Assembly (NCBI RefSeq): GCF_027111295.1
Contig: NZ_CP114287.1
Coordinates: forward strand, 1,302,001 to 1,366,000
Direction: 5' to 3'
DNA from: Flavobacterium gelatinilyticum
GTDB taxonomy: Bacteria; Bacteroidota; Bacteroidia; Flavobacteriales; Flavobacteriaceae
Length of the DNA stretch: 64,000 bases
Part shown: piece after piece, positions 27,036 to 35,633 of the stretch
Layout: each line of letters opens with the position of its first letter
How positions within the stretch are numbered: the stretch's first letter is position 1
Made by a program: the position numbers and the translations under genes
The notes under the pieces: generated by a model
Database searches by the model: none
Told to the model about the DNA's origin: nothing
What the model saw: only the letters and a program-made list of their open reading frames with translations

Positions 27036-29479
27036 TAAAAATCGACGTTTACAACAACTTTAATCGCTCTGTATTGAGCAACCGCTTCAAAACTATTCAG
27101 CATTTTCTGAATAGTTTTTTTTGTATTTCCTAAATGCAGGTTTTGTGGTATCTTTATTAATATTGTTCTAATATATTCATTTCGTATTCTGCTTATTCCA
27201 GGCTCTTCCGGGCCTAAAACCGGCATACCCAGATTTTGGCTCAAAACCTGATACAACCACATTGAACCTTCTTTTAATTTATCGTAATCCTTATGCTTTA
27301 AAGTGAGTTTTATGATACGGAAATAAGGAGGATATTTATAAATCTGCCTGTCATACAATTGCTCCTTATACATACCTATATAATTATGGTTGGTAACTTG
27401 CTGAATTGTATTATGATTTGGATTATAAGTTTGAATAACAACTTTTCCCTGTTTTTCAGATCTTCCTGCCCTTCCTGCAACCTGCGTCATCATCTGAAAA
27501 CTACGTTCAAAAGCTCTAAAGTCAGGATGATGGAGCATATTATCGGCATTCATGATTCCAACCAGACTTACATTATCAAAATCTAAGCCTTTGGCCAGCA
27601 TTTGGGTTCCTACTAAAATATCAATCTCCCTGTTTTTGAAATTATCTATAAGTTTCTCAAAACCAAATTTACCACGTGTAGTATCCTGATCCATACGAGC
27701 GGTTTTCGCTTTTGGAAACAAAGAAACCAGCTCTTGCTCAATTTGCTCTGTACCAAAACCCTTAGTCGACAAATCGATACTTGAACAACTATGGCAATTT
27801 GTTGGTTTAGCAATAGAGTACCCACAATAATGACAACGAAGCTGATTTTTAAATTTATGATACGTCAAACTCACATCACATTGTTGGCAATGAGGCACGT
27901 GTCCGCAAGTCAGACATTCAATTATAGGAGAATATCCTCGCCTGTTTTGAAACAAAATAATTTGTTCGCCCAAAGACAAAGCTTCTGCCATTTCTTCTAT
28001 TAAAAGATCACTAAAATGGCCTGTCATTCTTTTTCGGAAATGCTTGTCTTTCAAATCAACCAAAACAACTTCTGGCATACGAACGTTTTTATATCGTTCT
28101 GTAAGCGTAACTAATCCGTACTTATCGTTTTGAGTATTAAAATAAGTTTCTATACTTGGTGTTGCAGAACCTAAAAGTACTTTGGCTTTATAAAAATTAG
28201 CCAAAACAATTGCAGAATCTCTTGCATGATATCTTGGTGCAGGATCTGTTTGTTTAAAAGTCTGTTCGTGTTCTTCATCAACAATCAATAAACCAAGATC
28301 GTTAAAAGGTAAAAACAAAGCCGACCTCGCTCCTATTACAATTTGTGCTTTTTCTGAATTTTCGAGTGTTTGCCTCCAAACCTCAACTCTTTCATTATTG
28401 CTATATTTAGAATGAAAAACAGCAACTTTATCTCCAAAATGAAGTCGAAGACGAGAAACCAATTGTGTAGTTAATGCAATTTCAGGAAGCAGATACAAAA
28501 CCTGTTTTCCTGTATGCAGATACTCTTCAATTAATTTAATATAAATTTCTGTTTTTCCGCTTGAGGTCACACCATGAAGCAGGCAAACTTCTTTTTCTAA
28601 AAAACTGTTTTTTATTGCTGTAAAAGCTTTTTCCTGTGCCTCACTTAATTGAAGTTCTTTTTCTGATTTTTCTCCTGTAAACGAAACCCTATCTTGCTGT
28701 AAAAGATATTCTTCCAGAATTTCATTTTTAACCAAAGTTTTAATTACTGCCGAAGTTGAACCAGAAACCTCAACTAATTTCTTAACCGTTACCGGCTTTT
28801 TCTCTGAAGCACTTATTTGAAAATAAGCCAAAACAATTTCTCTTTGTTTATCATTTTTCAGAATACCCAGCAAATCAGACAAACCTTGATCTGTTTCGTA
28901 TTTCGAATGCAGTTTTACAAACTTAACCAGTTTGGGCTTATAACTTTCCTTTATTTCTTCTTCTAAAAAAATAACATCTTTTGCAATTAATTTTTGAAGT
29001 GTCGGAAGGATATTCTTTTTATTTAAAATCGAAACTATATCCTGAATTTTTAGAGAACTTTGATGATGTAAAGCTTCATAAATCAGGAATTCATCATCAG
29101 AAAGTTCACTATCATTTACCACGACATCAGGTTTGTACGAAACAATTGTTTCACTTTCCAACAACAATCCTGTTGGAAAAGCGCCTCTGTAAACATCACC
29201 AATACCGCACATATAATAATTAGCCACCCAAAGCCAGTGTTTTATCTGAATTTCGGTTGCAATAGGTTTTTCATCTAAAATCTGATGAATTTCTTTGGCT
29301 TCATATAAAGTTGGAGCATTTTCGTGTATATCTAATACAAGTGCAGTATAAATTTTACTTTTACCAAAAGGTACCGCCACGCGCATTCCTTTTTTTATAA
29401 AATGGAATTCGGCCTCAGAAACACGATATGTAAAGGTTTTTGCTAAGGAAAGCGGTAAAATAACTTCGATAAAAAACAT
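27032..29479 (-). CDS. priA: Primosomal protein N' (replication restart helicase PriA)
   Basis: The 815-residue protein has an N-terminal 3'-DNA-binding domain starting FIEVILPLSLAKTFTYRV. The helicase core carries Walker A GVTSSGKTE, the DEEH box LLIVDEEHEQTFKQTDPAPR, motif III GSATPS and the motif VI region QVAGRAGRSEKQG. A zinc-binding insertion contains paired cysteines (CLTCGHVPHCQQC, CHYCGYS, CHSC). PriA reloads the replisome at stalled forks. Length is normal for Bacteroidota. Its stop overlaps the LytTR regulator stop on the opposite strand. Confidence 0.97.
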   Translation of the reverse strand: MFFIEVILPLSLAKTFTYRVSEAEFHFIKKGMRVAVPFGKSKIYTALVLDIHENAPTLYEAKEIHQILDEKPIATEIQIKHWLWVANYYMCGIGDVYRGAFPTGLLLESETIVSYKPDVVVNDSELSDDEFLIYEALHHQSSLKIQDIVSILNKKNILPTLQKLIAKDVIFLEEEIKESYKPKLVKFVKLHSKYETDQGLSDLLGILKNDKQREIVLAYFQISASEKKPVTVKKLVEVSGSTSAVIKTLVKNEILEEYLLQQDRVSFTGEKSEKELQLSEAQEKAFTAIKNSFLEKEVCLLHGVTSSGKTEIYIKLIEEYLHTGKQVLYLLPEIALTTQLVSRLRLHFGDKVAVFHSKYSNNERVEVWRQTLENSEKAQIVIGARSALFLPFNDLGLLIVDEEHEQTFKQTDPAPRYHARDSAIVLANFYKAKVLLGSATPSIETYFNTQNDKYGLVTLTERYKNVRMPEVVLVDLKDKHFRKRMTGHFSDLLIEEMAEALSLGEQIILFQNRRGYSPIIECLTCGHVPHCQQCDVSLTYHKFKNQLRCHYCGYSIAKPTNCHSCSSIDLSTKGFGTEQIEQELVSLFPKAKTARMDQDTTRGKFGFEKLIDNFKNREIDILVGTQMLAKGLDFDNVSLVGIMNADNMLHHPDFRAFERSFQMMTQVAGRAGRSEKQGKVVIQTYNPNHNTIQQVTNHNYIGMYKEQLYDRQIYKYPPYFRIIKLTLKHKDYDKLKEGSMWLYQVLSQNLGMPVLGPEEPGISRIRNEYIRTILIKIPQNLHLGNTKKTIQKMLNSFEAVAQYRAIKVVVNVDFY

Positions 29480-29524
29480 CCGAAAAATTATAAGAAAAAC
29501 AAAAGATAAAGATTAGCAGATTTC

Positions 29525-29728
29525 TTAGCGTTTAATTTCAGAAACGATATCTTCGGCATTTTTTTCTGAAGCAAATGCACCGAAGGATTTGTAAAAATTA
29601 CTTTCTTTAGCTTTATTACTTTTTATTGATTTAGTCAGCCTTTCTATAAGTTCAATTTTGTTAGAAAAACTAAGTCCTTCAAATAAATTTGAATAAGATT
29701 CAAGTATATGTTTATCCGTTACAGTCAT
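29525..29728 (-). CDS. Orphan, probably shortened antitoxin-like protein
   Basis: The 67-residue protein resembles a Bacteroidota antitoxin family I recall as the first gene of PIN-domain toxin pairs: a helical N-terminus (SYSNLFEGLSFSNKIELIERL) and the signature FYKSFGAFASEKNAEDIVSE. In the homologues I recall the chain runs about ten residues further, with an SRKF-like segment. Here it stops after EIKR, where the DNA CGCTAAGAAATC would read R-x-R-N if two bases had been lost. Only 45 bp separate it from the priA start, so no toxin gene fits. I read it as a relic; regulation of a distant toxin is an alternative. Confidence 0.55.
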   Translation of the reverse strand: MTVTDKHILESYSNLFEGLSFSNKIELIERLTKSIKSNKAKESNFYKSFGAFASEKNAEDIVSEIKR

Positions 29729-29769
29729 TTTATCACTCTTTATATTGTTTCAAATATACGCAAAATAAA

Positions 29770-30516
29770 CTATTTTTTTTCAGAAGATTTTTGAGCCAGA
29801 TACTCATCTACCAATTTTAAAGTATGATTTAAAGACTCTGTATTAGTCCAGTCTTCGTGCCCCGGAATAATATAAATTGGATTCTTAAATTTTGTTTTTA
29901 CCCTGCCAATAGATTTTTTCCATTCTTTCACATCAGAATCACCCAAATAACCTAAATCTTTTGCATCGGCACTTTTTACAAAGCAGCCTCCGTAAAGTAC
30001 TTTTTCTTTATCAAACCAAACTATTACATTATCAGACGCGTGTCCTTTTCCAGGATAATAAACCTCAAAAGTATGATTCCCGACTGTAAAAGTTTTATCA
30101 TTCGGAATTATGAATTCAGCTCTTGGTTTATTCTCTTTTTTTAGAATATCATCTGTTAACTTAATCGAATATGTTTTAATTCCTTTTTTTCTGTAAAAAT
30201 CAAAACCTCCGGCACGATCATCGTGAGAATGTGTTGCAAAAAGCATAATAACTTTTTTATTATGTTTTGCTTTTATGCTGTCTAACAAAGGTTGAAACTG
30301 AGTTTCGTCCCAAGGTGCATCAAATAACACAACTCCTTTATCAGTAACTAGATAAAGTGCATTTGCAGAAATCAGCGTTCCTTTATAATCATGAAAGGTT
30401 TTATAAACATAAAAGTCACCTGTTAGATGACTTATTGGTAATGGCGAATTTTTAGATTGACCAAAACTATTTATAGCTATGGTTAATAATAAAATTATCG
30501 AAGCTAATTTTCGCAT
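29770..30516 (-). CDS. bla: Subclass B1 metallo-beta-lactamase
   Basis: The 248-residue protein has a signal peptide ending NSFGQ (about residue 20). All six zinc ligands of subclass B1 are present: His96, His98 and Asp100 in THSHDDRAGG, His159 in PGKGHASDN, Cys178 in YGGCFVKS and His220 in IPGHEDW. The conserved lysine after the cysteine (Lys181) that binds the beta-lactam carboxylate in B1 enzymes is also present. Chromosomal B1 enzymes are known in flavobacteria (JOHN-1, IND and BlaB types) and usually hydrolyse carbapenems; activity of this one is inferred. It lies 10 bp after the DUF2147 gene in a tight three-gene unit with no mobile element nearby, so it looks intrinsic. Confidence 0.9.
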   Translation of the reverse strand: MRKLASIILLLTIAINSFGQSKNSPLPISHLTGDFYVYKTFHDYKGTLISANALYLVTDKGVVLFDAPWDETQFQPLLDSIKAKHNKKVIMLFATHSHDDRAGGFDFYRKKGIKTYSIKLTDDILKKENKPRAEFIIPNDKTFTVGNHTFEVYYPGKGHASDNVIVWFDKEKVLYGGCFVKSADAKDLGYLGDSDVKEWKKSIGRVKTKFKNPIYIIPGHEDWTNTESLNHTLKLVDEYLAQKSSEKK

Positions 30517-30526
30517 TTATATTTTA

Positions 30527-30955
30527 TTAATTTTTAACTCTAGTCCAATATTGTGTTCTTCCCATAAGAGAAACTCCCACATATCCACGAAGTTTTAGTT
30601 TGTCAGGAGATTCTAAAGTAATATAACATTTGTATTTTTTACCACTTGTAGGATCTAAAATTGTTCCTCCATTATATTCTGAACCGTCTTTTTTAAGACC
30701 ATTCATAATTACCATTCCTAAAATTGGTTTGTTTTTTTCAGCTCCGTCACACTTTACACAAACGTCTTTTTTATGACTGTCACGAAGAATATCTACAACT
30801 TTACCGTAAACTTTTCCTGATTTCTCGTAAATCTCTACAATTGATTTTGCTTCGCCTGTTTCATCATCAATGGTTTTCCATTTTCCAATTACACCTTGGC
30901 TTTGCATGGTCAGGGCAAAGAAGAACACTCCGATAGTTAGCATCAAATTTTTCAT
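30527..30955 (-). CDS. DUF2147 domain secreted protein
   Basis: The 142-residue protein has a signal peptide ending TMQSQG. The body shows the DUF2147 pattern: VIGKWKTIDDETGEAKSIVE (about residues 22-41), a central YGKVVD strand, a CVKC pair, the MVIMNGLKKDGSEYNGGTIL core and a final RGYVGVSLMGRTQYWTR motif. The fold is a small lipocalin-like barrel and the function is unknown. It starts 1 bp after the BrkB-family gene and ends 10 bp before the beta-lactamase gene, so the three are almost certainly cotranscribed. Confidence 0.85.
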   Translation of the reverse strand: MKNLMLTIGVFFFALTMQSQGVIGKWKTIDDETGEAKSIVEIYEKSGKVYGKVVDILRDSHKKDVCVKCDGAEKNKPILGMVIMNGLKKDGSEYNGGTILDPTSGKKYKCYITLESPDKLKLRGYVGVSLMGRTQYWTRVKN

Positions 30956-30956
30956 A

Positions 30957-31880
30957 TTATTTTTCTTTTTTTTGTTTTAATTTTCTGATAGAAGCATTCA
31001 ATTCGAACCCTAAAAGCAGAATCATACAGTTTATCCAAATATAAAACATTAGAATTAATAAAGTCCCAATAGAACCATAAAGTTCGTTATATTTTGAAAA
31101 TTTTATAACCCAAATCCCAAAAAAGAACGAAGATATAACAAATAAGACCGTTGTAAAAACAGATCCTATACTTATAAAAGGTACTTTGTTGTATTGTTTT
31201 GTACCGTATCGCAATAACAATGAAGATGTTATCAAAATCATCAAAACTACAAACAAATATCGGCCCAAAATAATCAGCGGAATTCGATCACTCAATACAT
31301 CCTGAATAATTGTTTTTTGAATAAATACCTCAAAAACGACAATGGTTGCCACGGTAACAAACAATATAAGTGTCATTGTTAAAGAAATCGCCAATGCCAC
31401 CAAATATTGCCTAAAGAAACCTCTCTTATCAAAAACATGTTTAGAGGACTCAAAACCACTCAAAATTCCGTTAACTCCATTTGCCATTAAAAATATAGAA
31501 AGCAAAAATCCAGATGATAATAAGCCCGAATGACTATTATTCAAAATATCACTAATAATTTTACTTATAGCATCAAAAGTGTTTGGCGGGACATTTTGCT
31601 GTACAAACTGAAGAAAATCTTCCTGAAAATTATCGATCGGGATATAAGGAATCAAGTTTAATATAAACAGTGCAAACGGAAATAAAGCCATAAAAAAGCT
31701 AAAAGAAACCGCACTCGCATGATACGAAAATGCTCCTTCAAGAATTCCTAAAGTGTACATTTCGAGTAAATCATACAAAGAAAATCCCTCTAACCAAGGG
31801 AGTTTAATTCTTTTAAAAAGTCGGGCCAGATTGCGTATTATTGGCAATTTTTCAATCCGGTCTTCTATTTCTTTTGACAT
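30957..31880 (-). CDS. YihY/BrkB family inner-membrane protein
   Basis: The 307-residue protein has the YihY/BrkB topology of about six membrane helices and the family segments YHASAVSFSFFMALFPFALF (about residues 54-73), LLSSGFLLSIFLMANGVNGI and the closing GTLLILMFYIWINCMILLLGFELNA. The family was once misannotated as ribonuclease BN and its true role is unsettled. It is the first gene of the BrkB-DUF2147-beta-lactamase unit. Upstream lies word-repeat DNA (31895-31980) without a recognisable promoter box. Confidence 0.9.
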   Translation of the reverse strand: MSKEIEDRIEKLPIIRNLARLFKRIKLPWLEGFSLYDLLEMYTLGILEGAFSYHASAVSFSFFMALFPFALFILNLIPYIPIDNFQEDFLQFVQQNVPPNTFDAISKIISDILNNSHSGLLSSGFLLSIFLMANGVNGILSGFESSKHVFDKRGFFRQYLVALAISLTMTLILFVTVATIVVFEVFIQKTIIQDVLSDRIPLIILGRYLFVVLMILITSSLLLRYGTKQYNKVPFISIGSVFTTVLFVISSFFFGIWVIKFSKYNELYGSIGTLLILMFYIWINCMILLLGFELNASIRKLKQKKEK

Positions 31881-31894
31881 ATTTATTTGAAATT

Positions 31895-31982
31895 TTAGAT
31901 TTTAGAGTTAAGATTTTAGATTATATAAGCTGAATAATCTTCAAACCTAACTCATAACTTATAATTCAAAACTCATAATTCA
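31895..31982. repeat. Intergenic word repeats (TTTTAGA and TCATAA types)
   Basis: The gap between nadC and the BrkB-family gene is made of iterated short words: TTTTAGATTTTAGAG...GATTTTAGATT on one side and ACTCATAACTTATAATTCAAAACTCATAATTCAT on the other. There is no open frame or hairpin. Similar simple-word blocks occur in other gaps of this window with different words. Confidence 0.6.
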
Positions 31983-32840
31983 TTAAAAAGCTTTTAAGCT
32001 CAAATCCATATTATAAACAGAATGTGTTAACGCTCCAGATGAAATATAATTTACACCACACAAAGCATATTCTCGAATGGTTTTTTCGTTAATATTTCCA
32101 GAAGATTCTGTCTGGCATTTAGTCCCAATCAATTTTACGGCCGTTTTTGTGTCTTCGTAATTAAAATTATCGATCAGGATTCTGTAAACACCATCGCTTT
32201 GCAGAATCTCTCTGATTTCGTCTAAATTTCTGGCTTCGACAATGATTTTCAAATCAAGATTATTTGCTTTCAAATATTCTTTTGTTTTAGAAATAGCACG
32301 TGTAATTCCACCCGCAAAATCAATATGATTGTCTTTCAGCATTACCATATCATAAAGCGCAAAACGATGATTTACGCCACCGCCTATTTTTACCGCCCAT
32401 TTTTCGGCCACTCTAAAATTTGGGGTTGTTTTTCGGGTATCTAATATCTTGGTACCAGTTCCTTCTAAAAGCTGAACATATTGGTTGGTTTTTGTCGCAA
32501 TTGCCGACATTCTTTGCATGGTATTCAAAACCACTCTTTCGGCTTTTAAAATAGATTGTGAACTTCCTGAAACTTCAAAAACAACTTCGCCGTATTCTAC
32601 ATGCGTTCCATCTTCGATATAAGTTTTCACTTTTAATTTCGGATCTACATGTTCAAATATCATTTTAGCAAGCTCAACACCAGCTATTATCCCTTGGTCT
32701 TTTACCAATAATTTCGCCTGACCATGAGCTGTATCAGGAATGCAGGCAAGCGAACTATAATCGCCTGTACCAACATCTTCTCTTATGGCATTGCTTACTA
32801 AAAGTTGTAATTCTGCTTGAAACTGGGCTTCGCTTATCAT
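31983..32840 (-). CDS. nadC: Nicotinate-nucleotide diphosphorylase (carboxylating)
   Basis: The 285-residue protein makes nicotinate mononucleotide from quinolinate and PRPP in NAD synthesis. Family motifs are present: ERVVLNTMQRMSAIAT (about residues 101-116), LDTRKTTPNFRVAEKWAVKIGGG with the substrate-binding arginines, and HRFALYDMVMLKDNHI. The C-terminal part holds VEARNLDEI and ESSGNINEKTI. Length is standard for QAPRTase. The other de novo genes nadA and nadB are not in the window. Confidence 0.97.
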   Translation of the reverse strand: MISEAQFQAELQLLVSNAIREDVGTGDYSSLACIPDTAHGQAKLLVKDQGIIAGVELAKMIFEHVDPKLKVKTYIEDGTHVEYGEVVFEVSGSSQSILKAERVVLNTMQRMSAIATKTNQYVQLLEGTGTKILDTRKTTPNFRVAEKWAVKIGGGVNHRFALYDMVMLKDNHIDFAGGITRAISKTKEYLKANNLDLKIIVEARNLDEIREILQSDGVYRILIDNFNYEDTKTAVKLIGTKCQTESSGNINEKTIREYALCGVNYISSGALTHSVYNMDLSLKAF

Positions 32841-32934
32841 TTTTCTGTTTTTAATAATAATGCTAAATTAGGACTTATTTTATGGAATTAAAAGTTTCCT
32901 TTCTGCGAAAAGTAATTTAAAACATTAAAATTTT

Positions 32935-33092
32935 CTTTTTTTAACCATTAAGACATTAAGAAAATTAAGTTCAAACTTCTTAATGCGACATTAACTAAAC
33001 AATGAGCTCTAAAAATTCTTTTAAGTAATCTATTGATTAAGAAAAATTAAGCTCAAAATCTTAATAAACTTAATACCTTAATGGTAAAAAAA
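32935..33092. repeat. 158-bp intergenic element with long imperfect terminal inverted repeats
   Basis: The left end reads TTTTTTAACCATTAAGACAT followed by TAAGAAAATTAAG. The reverse complement of the right end reads TTTTTTACCATTAAGGTATT followed by AAGTTTATTAAG. The arms match over about 32 bases with a few mismatches and one gap. Inside, the word CTTAAT/ATTAAG recurs. There is no coding potential. The element sits between divergent nadC and the alkylation-repair gene and ends just before the -7 box of the latter. Confidence 0.65.
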
Positions 33093-33107
33093 TAGACAAA
33101 CATTAAA

Positions 33108-33115
33108 TATCTTTG
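33108..33115 (+). promoter_or_regulatory. -7 element for the DNA alkylation repair gene
   Basis: TATCTTTG matches TAnnTTTG and lies 21 bp before the ATG at 33137. A TTG at 33113 that could extend the open frame upstream is part of this box, which argues for the ATG as the true start. Confidence 0.6.
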
Positions 33116-33136
33116 AGGTTCAATCAAGCAAAATTT

Positions 33137-34237
33137 ATGGGATTAATTAAAGATATTTACTCGGTTTCTTTTTACGAAAAATTTGGTCAGGCTGTCGCCG
33201 AAGTACATCCGGCATTTGATAAACAGAAATTTATTGAGGCAATCTATGAAGGTGATTTTGCCCAAAAAGAATGGAAAGAACGAATGAAACATACCACTGC
33301 TGTTCTTCACCAATTTATGCCTCAAGATTTCGCAGAAGCAACTGCTTTAATCGATAAAATCATCAAAAACTTAAAGAAAAATAGTTTTACTGAGGGCAAT
33401 CTGGCTTTTATATTTTTTGCCGATTATATCGAAATGTACGGTTTAGATGATTTTAAAACTTCGACGAAAGCCTTTGTTTCTATAACTCAGTTTATAAGCT
33501 GTGAATTTGCCGTTCGTCCTTTTATTTTAAAATTTAAAGAAAAAATGATTGACGAAATGACAAGATGGTCTTTACACGAAAATCATCATGTTCGAAGATT
33601 AGCAAGTGAAGGCTCAAGACCAAGATTGCCGTGGGCAATGGCGATTCCGTTTCTCAAAAAAGATCCTTCTTCTATTCTACCGATTTTAGAAAATCTAAAA
33701 AATGATCCGTCAGAATATGTCCGAAGAAGTGTAGCTAATAACCTGAATGATATTGTAAAAGATAATCCTCAGATTGTTCTTGAAATTGCTTCAAGATGGA
33801 AAAGTCACTCCAAAGAAACAGACGGAATTATCAAACATGGTTGCCGAACTTTACTGAAACAAGGTCATCCAGAAATTTTAAATCATTATGGTTTAGCCAG
33901 CACGAATATTGAACTTTCATCTTTCGAAATCAAAACACCTAAAGTAAAAATTGGAGATTATCTTCAGTTTCATTTTCATTTAAATAATAAAAACGAAGAA
34001 CCAAAAACCGTTCGTTTAGAATATGCTGTTCATTACAAAAAAGCAAAAGGACATTTGGCGAAAAAAGTTTTTAAAATCAGCGAAAAAATCTATCATCCAA
34101 ATCAATTAACGAAGATTGAAAGAAACCAGTCTTTCAAATTGATTACGACACGTGTTTTTCATACCGGAATTCATCAGTTGTCGATTATCATTAATGGGAC
34201 GGAGAGTGAGGTTTTGGAGTTTGAGTTGATTGATTAA
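33137..34237 (+). CDS. DNA alkylation repair protein (AlkD-like HEAT-repeat glycosylase)
   Basis: The 366-residue product from the ATG starts MGLIKDIYSVSFYEKFGQAV. It has the HEAT-like helical repeats of the AlkC/AlkD superfamily, with the ENHHVRRLASEGSRPRLPWA segment typical of the AlkD-like family and LKNDPSEYVRRSVANNLND in the next repeat. The C-terminal 100 residues (from about 275, KTPKVKIGDYLQFHFHLNN) form an extra beta-rich domain. Members excise N3- and N7-alkylpurines. I chose the ATG over an upstream in-frame TTG because the latter overlaps the -7 box. An AlkC-type member is an alternative. Confidence 0.85.
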   Translation: MGLIKDIYSVSFYEKFGQAVAEVHPAFDKQKFIEAIYEGDFAQKEWKERMKHTTAVLHQFMPQDFAEATALIDKIIKNLKKNSFTEGNLAFIFFADYIEMYGLDDFKTSTKAFVSITQFISCEFAVRPFILKFKEKMIDEMTRWSLHENHHVRRLASEGSRPRLPWAMAIPFLKKDPSSILPILENLKNDPSEYVRRSVANNLNDIVKDNPQIVLEIASRWKSHSKETDGIIKHGCRTLLKQGHPEILNHYGLASTNIELSSFEIKTPKVKIGDYLQFHFHLNNKNEEPKTVRLEYAVHYKKAKGHLAKKVFKISEKIYHPNQLTKIERNQSFKLITTRVFHTGIHQLSIIINGTESEVLEFELID

Positions 34238-34256
34238 TCTTTCAAAAAAGTCAGCA

Positions 34257-34532
34257 TTATTCTTTTACGCCAATTTCATCAATTGATTTAGTATCTAGTT
34301 TTTTCTCTCTAATTAATTTTAAACTTAATTTAATTAAAAAGAATGAAACAAGAAGATAAAGTAATAGACAAGTAACAAATCCAATTGCATATCCTGGCGC
34401 ACCTACAACGCCGTTTTCAAATTTTTTCTTGCAATTTTCAAATTGTATTGGAAATGCATAAAAAGCAGGAAAACAAAGTAAAATTGTAAATAGTAATATT
34501 ATAGTGCCCGTTATTTTTTTTATTATTTTCAT
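34257..34532 (-). CDS. Small membrane protein of unknown function
   Basis: The 91-residue protein has two hydrophobic segments (about residues 7-28 and 48-72) separated by a short loop with FENCKKKFENGVV, and a charged tail ending ESID-rich KSIDEIGVKE. The first segment could be a signal or a membrane anchor. It lies alone, convergent with the alkylation-repair gene. I do not recognise a family; codon use and a hydrophobicity pattern expected of a membrane protein suggest a real gene. Confidence 0.55.
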   Translation of the reverse strand: MKIIKKITGTIILLFTILLCFPAFYAFPIQFENCKKKFENGVVGAPGYAIGFVTCLLLYLLVSFFLIKLSLKLIREKKLDTKSIDEIGVKE

Positions 34533-34718
34533 CTATATTTTGAGTTCAAAATTGAAATAGATATTTATTTTTTCAAATATATCTTTTTCTTTTTTAAATG
34601 CATTCAAATTTAATCTTAACAACAAAACAACTTCGTAAGTTTTCCTTATTTTTATAACACAAAAACAAAAAACAACTTTTCTTAATCTAAATTAAGTTAC
34701 AGACAAGCATTACAACTG

Positions 34719-34726
34719 TAATTTTG
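34719..34726 (+). promoter_or_regulatory. Candidate -7 element for pirin-osmC-GNAT
   Basis: TAATTTTG matches TAnnTTTG and lies 23 bp before the pirin ATG. No strong TTG -33 box was seen at the expected distance. Confidence 0.45.
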
Positions 34727-34749
34727 TTTTTAAATCAAAACAATACCAC

Positions 34750-35631
34750 ATGTCAAATATCAGTTTAATTATCGAAGAACGCGCTGCCAATATTGGCAAT
34801 TTTATGGTTGGGCGATTATTGCCTTTCCGCGAAAAAAGAGCCGTTGGCCCATTTGTATTTATCGACCATATGGGACCGGCACATTTAAGTGACCATGAAA
34901 ATATGGATGTTCCTCCACATCCTCATATCGGACTTTCTACACTTACTTTTTTGTTTGAGGGAAGTATAATGCATCGCGACAGTTTAGGAACAGAATTAGA
35001 AATAAAGCCTGGCGCAGTGAACTGGATGACAGCCGGAAAAGGAATCGTACATTCTGAAAGAACTCCAGAATATTTAAGACATTCAGATAAAATGCTTCAC
35101 GGATTACAGATTTGGGTAGCACTCCCGAAAGAATTGGAACAAATGGATCCGAATTTTACACATGTTGAAGCGCAAGATATTCCGGCTTGGGAAGAAAATG
35201 GTGTTTCATACAAATTGATTGCCGGCGAAGCTTTCGGAAAAAAATCTCCGGTTCCTGTTTATAGTCCGTTGTATTTTATTGAAATTAAAAGCACTGAAGC
35301 TTCGAAAATCAATATTGGAAAAGATTTATTTGGCGAAAGCGGTTTGTATATTTTAGAAGGAAGCATCAAAAGCGGAGAACACGTTTATGATCCGAAACAA
35401 ATTCTAATTACAAACGACAGCACACTTTGCGAATTTGAGATTGCAGAAAATTCTACCGTTTATATTTTTGGCGGACAACCGTTCCCAGAAGAACATTTTA
35501 TTTTTTGGAACTTTGTTTCATCTGATAAAAACCTCATCGAAAAAGCCAAACAAGACTGGACAGCACAGACTTTTCCAAAAGTTCCAGGCGAAACAGAATT
35601 TGTACCCTTACCAGAACCAAGAATGAAATAA
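34750..35631 (+). CDS. Pirin family protein
   Basis: The 293-residue protein has the pirin bicupin layout. The N-terminal cupin contains the metal ligands in PHPHIGLSTLTFLFEGSI (His57, His59 by my count, then HRDS) and GKGIVHSERTPE (His near 103, Glu near 105). The C-terminal half holds YSPLYFIEI and the final FWNFVSSDK typical of pirins. Bacterial pirins are metal-binding proteins; some have quercetinase activity. It is followed 2 bp later by an osmC-like gene and then a GNAT gene, suggesting a small stress-related operon. Confidence 0.93.
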   Translation: MSNISLIIEERAANIGNFMVGRLLPFREKRAVGPFVFIDHMGPAHLSDHENMDVPPHPHIGLSTLTFLFEGSIMHRDSLGTELEIKPGAVNWMTAGKGIVHSERTPEYLRHSDKMLHGLQIWVALPKELEQMDPNFTHVEAQDIPAWEENGVSYKLIAGEAFGKKSPVPVYSPLYFIEIKSTEASKINIGKDLFGESGLYILEGSIKSGEHVYDPKQILITNDSTLCEFEIAENSTVYIFGGQPFPEEHFIFWNFVSSDKNLIEKAKQDWTAQTFPKVPGETEFVPLPEPRMK

Positions 35632-35633
35632 TT

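Noticed and set aside
29770..30516. Recently acquired resistance gene
   Set aside because: No insertion sequence, integron or composition shift is visible, and the gene is tightly packed in an operon with ordinary chromosomal genes.
33113..33136. TTG-started N-terminal extension of the DNA alkylation repair protein
   Set aside because: The TTG is part of the TATCTTTG -7 box; the ATG at 33137 gives the normal family N-terminus.
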